Positions 61,414-64,000 of a stretch of DNA of 64,000 bases are shown piece after piece. Source of the DNA: Allohahella marinimesophila. Lineage in GTDB: Bacteria > Pseudomonadota > Gammaproteobacteria > Pseudomonadales > Oleiphilaceae. The DNA lies in assembly GCF_039538005.1 (NCBI RefSeq), contig NZ_BAABBO010000001.1:248001-312000 (forward strand), written 5' to 3'. The first letter of the stretch is position 1, and every line of letters begins with the position of its first letter. The translations under genes were made by a program, and so were the position numbers. The notes below the pieces were generated by a model. It had not been told where the DNA came from, searched no databases, and was given only the letters and a program-made list of their open reading frames with translations.

Positions 61414-62190
61414 TCAGCCTTCGTAGATCATCTTGCGGGTCATCCCGCCATCGACAACAATGTTCTGGCCGGTGATAAAGCCTGCTTCGTTCGACAGCAG
61501 GAAGGCCACAGTGGCAGCTACATCACCCGGCTTGCCAACCCGTCCGACAGGATGCTGCTCATGATCCGCCTGACTGAGCTTCGCCTGCTCGTGCTTACTA
61601 GCCTTCTGCCAGCCACTCACGTCGATCCAGCCAGGGCTGACGGCATTTACCCGCACCTGGGGGCCCAGACTGATGGCCATGGCATGGGTCAGCGCGAGCA
61701 GCCCACCCTTGCAGGTGGCATAGGCTTCACTGTTTGGCTCTGACTGCAGCGCTCGCGTCGAGGCCATGTTCACGATGCTGCCGCCGTGTTGTCGGAGGTA
61801 GGGCAGCGCATATTTCGACACAAGAAAGGCGCCGTGCAGGTTGGTGTCCAGGACCTTGCGCCACGCATCAAAGGTGAATTCTTCCAGTGCAGCGTTGTAG
61901 GGGTCGGCGATGGCGGCATTGTTGACGATGCCATCCAGGCGCCCAAACGCTTCCACGGTGGCCAGCAGGCTGGCCTGCACCGAGGCTTCATCAGCGATAT
62001 CGGTTTTCACAAACCTCAGTCGCTCTCGCTGCGCTGACAGCGCGCTGAGTAGTTCCTCACCGGCCTCCTCATCGATGTCCGCAGCCACGACCTGATGTCC
62101 CAGCCGAAGCAGGTGCTCGACAATGCCTCTGCCGATGCCCTGGGCGCCTCCGGTGACATAGATCACCTGCTGTTGTAGATCGGAAATCAT
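61414..62190 (-). CDS. SDR family oxidoreductase coupled to the decarboxylase gene
   Basis: A classical SDR of 258 aa: TGGAQGIGRGIVEHLL for the cofactor, AADIDEEAGE after strand 2 (Asp suggests NAD preference), NNAAIADP, catalytic Ser in NMASTRA and YATCK. The C-terminal GFITGQNIVVDGGMTRK is typical of FabG/glucose dehydrogenase relatives. Its ATG lies one nucleotide after the decarboxylase stop (TGAcATG), with GGAGG inside the decarboxylase 3' end. Substrate unknown. Confidence 0.9.
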   Translation of the reverse strand: MISDLQQQVIYVTGGAQGIGRGIVEHLLRLGHQVVAADIDEEAGEELLSALSAQRERLRFVKTDIADEASVQASLLATVEAFGRLDGIVNNAAIADPYNAALEEFTFDAWRKVLDTNLHGAFLVSKYALPYLRQHGGSIVNMASTRALQSEPNSEAYATCKGGLLALTHAMAISLGPQVRVNAVSPGWIDVSGWQKASKHEQAKLSQADHEQHPVGRVGKPGDVAATVAFLLSNEAGFITGQNIVVDGGMTRKMIYEG

Positions 62191-62191
62191 G

Positions 62192-64000
62192 TCATGCCTC
62201 CGGCTTCGGTGTTTCCGGCTGTTCTACCGGGTTGGCGAGCACGTAGATATCACCGTCGAACATACCCTGAATCGTCAGTTTTTGTGTCGACAGCGCCTTG
62301 AGATAACTGAGATGTGCTTCCTCGATTTTCTGCCCCGGCACCAGTAAGGGAATACCGGGCGGGTAGGGCGTTACCAGCGCGCAGGCAATTCGACCTACGG
62401 CTTCCTGCAGGGGAATGGATTCCCGGCGACCGAAAAAGGCCTCGGAGGGCAGGCAGGCCAGATTGATCGGTGGAATGCCATCAGGCAGGCGGTGCTTGGA
62501 ACGACTGCGAATCAGGCTGACCTTGCCATCGTCCAGTTTTTTCAGGGCGTTGTAGAGGCGAACCATCTTGGAACGCATGCCACCGAGCGTCAGTAAGACC
62601 AGCAGCGTGGAGTGCGTAAACTTCTCGATTTCGAGGCCGACTTCATCCATCAGGTAGCGATGGATTTCCTGGTTGGAATACTCCAGCGCAGAAATGTCGA
62701 TGAGAATTTTCAATGGATCGTGGCCCATGTTGTTCGATTCGAAATGGCTGAACATCTTCGCAAAGTCTTCAGGGCCGAGTATGCGGATTCGCTTGAAACG
62801 GCTCACCTGCTGTTTCAGCTCCTCGACGTTACGCAGCAGGGTGTTTAGGATCTTGTAACCCTCCATTTCCAGTTGCTTGCGGCAGACGTCCAGAGAGGCA
62901 ATGAGCTGATACTTCGGCGAAGTACTCACATAGATGTTGTAGATCTCCTTGAAGTAGTCCTGGTCGAACTCCGGATCGTTGATGTGAATGTACGACGCTT
63001 GCGAAAACGCAGAGACCACCTTGTGCGCGGAATGCGTAATGTAATCCGCACCCGAATTGATGGCGGAATAATGCCTGAATCTCGGGTGGAAGGAGGCATA
63101 GGCAAACCAGGCTTCATCAATGAAGACCTTGATATTGTGTGCGTGGGCTTTCTTGACCACCTGTGCCAGGTCGATCAGCAGACCATCATAGGTACACCCG
63201 GTAAGAATGAGCAGCTTGGCATCGGAATTGGCTTCGATGGCTGCACTGATATTCTCCAGCGAAGGCGGCGCAAAAATACCGAATTGCGGATTCAGAATGC
63301 TGTCGAGGTAAATGGGCATCGCGTACGACTGTACGATGCCGTAATGCACCGACTTGTGACAGTTTCGATCCACGATGGCCTTGTCGCCCGGTCTGAGTAA
63401 GGTCTGCAGCACGATCTTGTTCGAAGTGCTGGAGCCGTTAGTGACGAAATATGATTTTCGGACATCGAAGGTATAGGCGACTGCCTCCTGGGCGCGGCGA
63501 ATGGCATTGGTACTGTCCGAGAGCGAGCCTAGAGAATCTACCGATACCGACAGATCGCTGACAAAGACATTGCGCCCGAAGAAATCGTAAAAATCCTTGA
63601 TGTAAGACGAGTTGCGAAAGCTGGCACCCCCGCTGTGACCTGGCGTGTGCCACGAATCATTCGCCTCTACGACATACTTGCGGTAGGCGGTCCAGAACGG
63701 TGTATCGCAGCGGTCGTCATAGTCATTGATGATATAGCCGAGTATTGATTCAGGATCGGAGATGATGTCGTTCCGATAGAAAAACGACTCCATGGCTCGG
63801 GTATCGTTGACGATTTCGAGTCCGCGTTCGGCGTCGCCGAGAACATAGACAGGCAGTTCATGCCGAATGTGCTTGATGGCATCGATGACGACTGCGTTGT
63901 TATCGACCTTGCCATTGCGTTCGACATCGATTTCCCGCCAGTTGGTACTGACATCCCAGCTGAAGACTACCGCCTGAATATCACCGTCGTTTCTGACCGC
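62192..64000 (-). CDS. Orn/Lys/Arg decarboxylase family PLP enzyme, N-terminus outside window
   Basis: A fold-type-I PLP enzyme of the ornithine/lysine/arginine decarboxylase family. The frame stays open to the right edge (at least 602 codons), and the visible start shows the wing domain (VYVLGDAERGLEI, about 80 residues before DTPFWTAYRKYV). Catalytic-domain features are HTPGHSGGASFRNS, TNGSSTSNKIVLQTL, DEAWFAYASFHP and THSAHKVVSAFSQASYI, with the PLP Lys in SAHK. The C-terminal region has YPPGIPLLVPG. Which basic amino acid it uses cannot be told. Confidence 0.92.
   Translation of the reverse strand, partial: AVRNDGDIQAVVFSWDVSTNWREIDVERNGKVDNNAVVIDAIKHIRHELPVYVLGDAERGLEIVNDTRAMESFFYRNDIISDPESILGYIINDYDDRCDTPFWTAYRKYVVEANDSWHTPGHSGGASFRNSSYIKDFYDFFGRNVFVSDLSVSVDSLGSLSDSTNAIRRAQEAVAYTFDVRKSYFVTNGSSTSNKIVLQTLLRPGDKAIVDRNCHKSVHYGIVQSYAMPIYLDSILNPQFGIFAPPSLENISAAIEANSDAKLLILTGCTYDGLLIDLAQVVKKAHAHNIKVFIDEAWFAYASFHPRFRHYSAINSGADYITHSAHKVVSAFSQASYIHINDPEFDQDYFKEIYNIYVSTSPKYQLIASLDVCRKQLEMEGYKILNTLLRNVEELKQQVSRFKRIRILGPEDFAKMFSHFESNNMGHDPLKILIDISALEYSNQEIHRYLMDEVGLEIEKFTHSTLLVLLTLGGMRSKMVRLYNALKKLDDGKVSLIRSRSKHRLPDGIPPINLACLPSEAFFGRRESIPLQEAVGRIACALVTPYPPGIPLLVPGQKIEEAHLSYLKALSTQKLTIQGMFDGDIYVLANPVEQPETPKPEA

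Noticed and set aside
1..64000. Search by eye for tRNA, rRNA, CRISPR arrays, insertion sequences and prophage genes
   Set aside because: None was recognised; intergenic spaces are short and no repeat-spacer pattern, transposase or integrase was seen.

Overview
The window is ordinary chromosome of a heterotrophic gammaproteobacterium, probably marine or oil/lipid-associated. Markers for this are the YcgL/YcgN pair, Mpl, UbiX, ParE, Rnk and an AapJQMP transporter, together with an acyclic-terpene (Atu) operon, FATP-type acyl-CoA synthetase, Baeyer-Villiger-type monooxygenase and several lipid-acting hydrolases. The genus cannot be fixed from the sequence alone. No rRNA, tRNA, CRISPR array, prophage or insertion sequence was seen. 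Genes are densely packed, many with 1-8 nt overlaps. Two genes are cut by the window edges: the C-terminus of a surface-type protein at the left, and an Orn/Lys/Arg decarboxylase at the right.

Layout. 1-2.8 kb: gene fragment, class II fumarase, ycgL-ycgN. 2.8-7.1 kb: aapJQMP general amino-acid ABC transporter (minus strand) with a strong hairpin after aapJ. 7.2-13.4 kb: lipocalin, PPi-type phosphofructokinase, mpl-ubiX, a DUF815 ATPase and an acyl-CoA dehydrogenase. 13.4-20.7 kb: alpha/beta hydrolase with an altered nucleophile elbow, coiled-coil membrane protein, four-helix membrane protein, solute-binding-like protein, and a 7TM-PAS-GGDEF-EAL protein. 20.8-32.0 kb: atuABCDEF plus a FATP-like acyl-CoA synthetase, divergent from a TetR regulator (AtuR), with a palindromic operator candidate between them. 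32.1-36.2 kb: GDSL esterase, ahpC-ahpF with an OxyR-like box, and a glyoxalase-II-like hydrolase. 36.2-41.6 kb: an amidase with plant-FAAH architecture, and a subtilase lipoprotein followed by a PrcB-like lipoprotein. 41.6-48.9 kb: parE, then a PucR/CdaR-type regulator divergent from a monooxygenase-SDR-PF10118 operon, and an FMN reductase. 48.9-54.2 kb: CidA/LrgA-LrgB, small ORF, rnk, Zn efflux CDF, a diguanylate cyclase remnant and an intact 7TM diguanylate cyclase. 54.2-55.8 kb: LysR regulator divergent from azoreductase. 55.8-58.0 kb: a two-gene EgtB/OvoA-type sulfoxide (or selenoxide) synthase plus 4-mercaptohistidine-type methyltransferase. 58.3-64.0 kb: five-PAS hybrid histidine kinase with a possible leader peptide, then an SDR coupled to the decarboxylase.

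Functionally the window joins carbon uptake and breakdown (amino acids, acyclic terpenes, acyl-CoAs, esters and amides) with redox defence (AhpCF, azoreductase, a histidine-derived thiol or selenol module) and cyclic-di-GMP signalling. The most interesting items are the split ovothiol/ovoselenol-type module, the plant-FAAH-like amidase, the subtilase/PrcB lipoprotein pair, and the PECR-like active site of AtuB.
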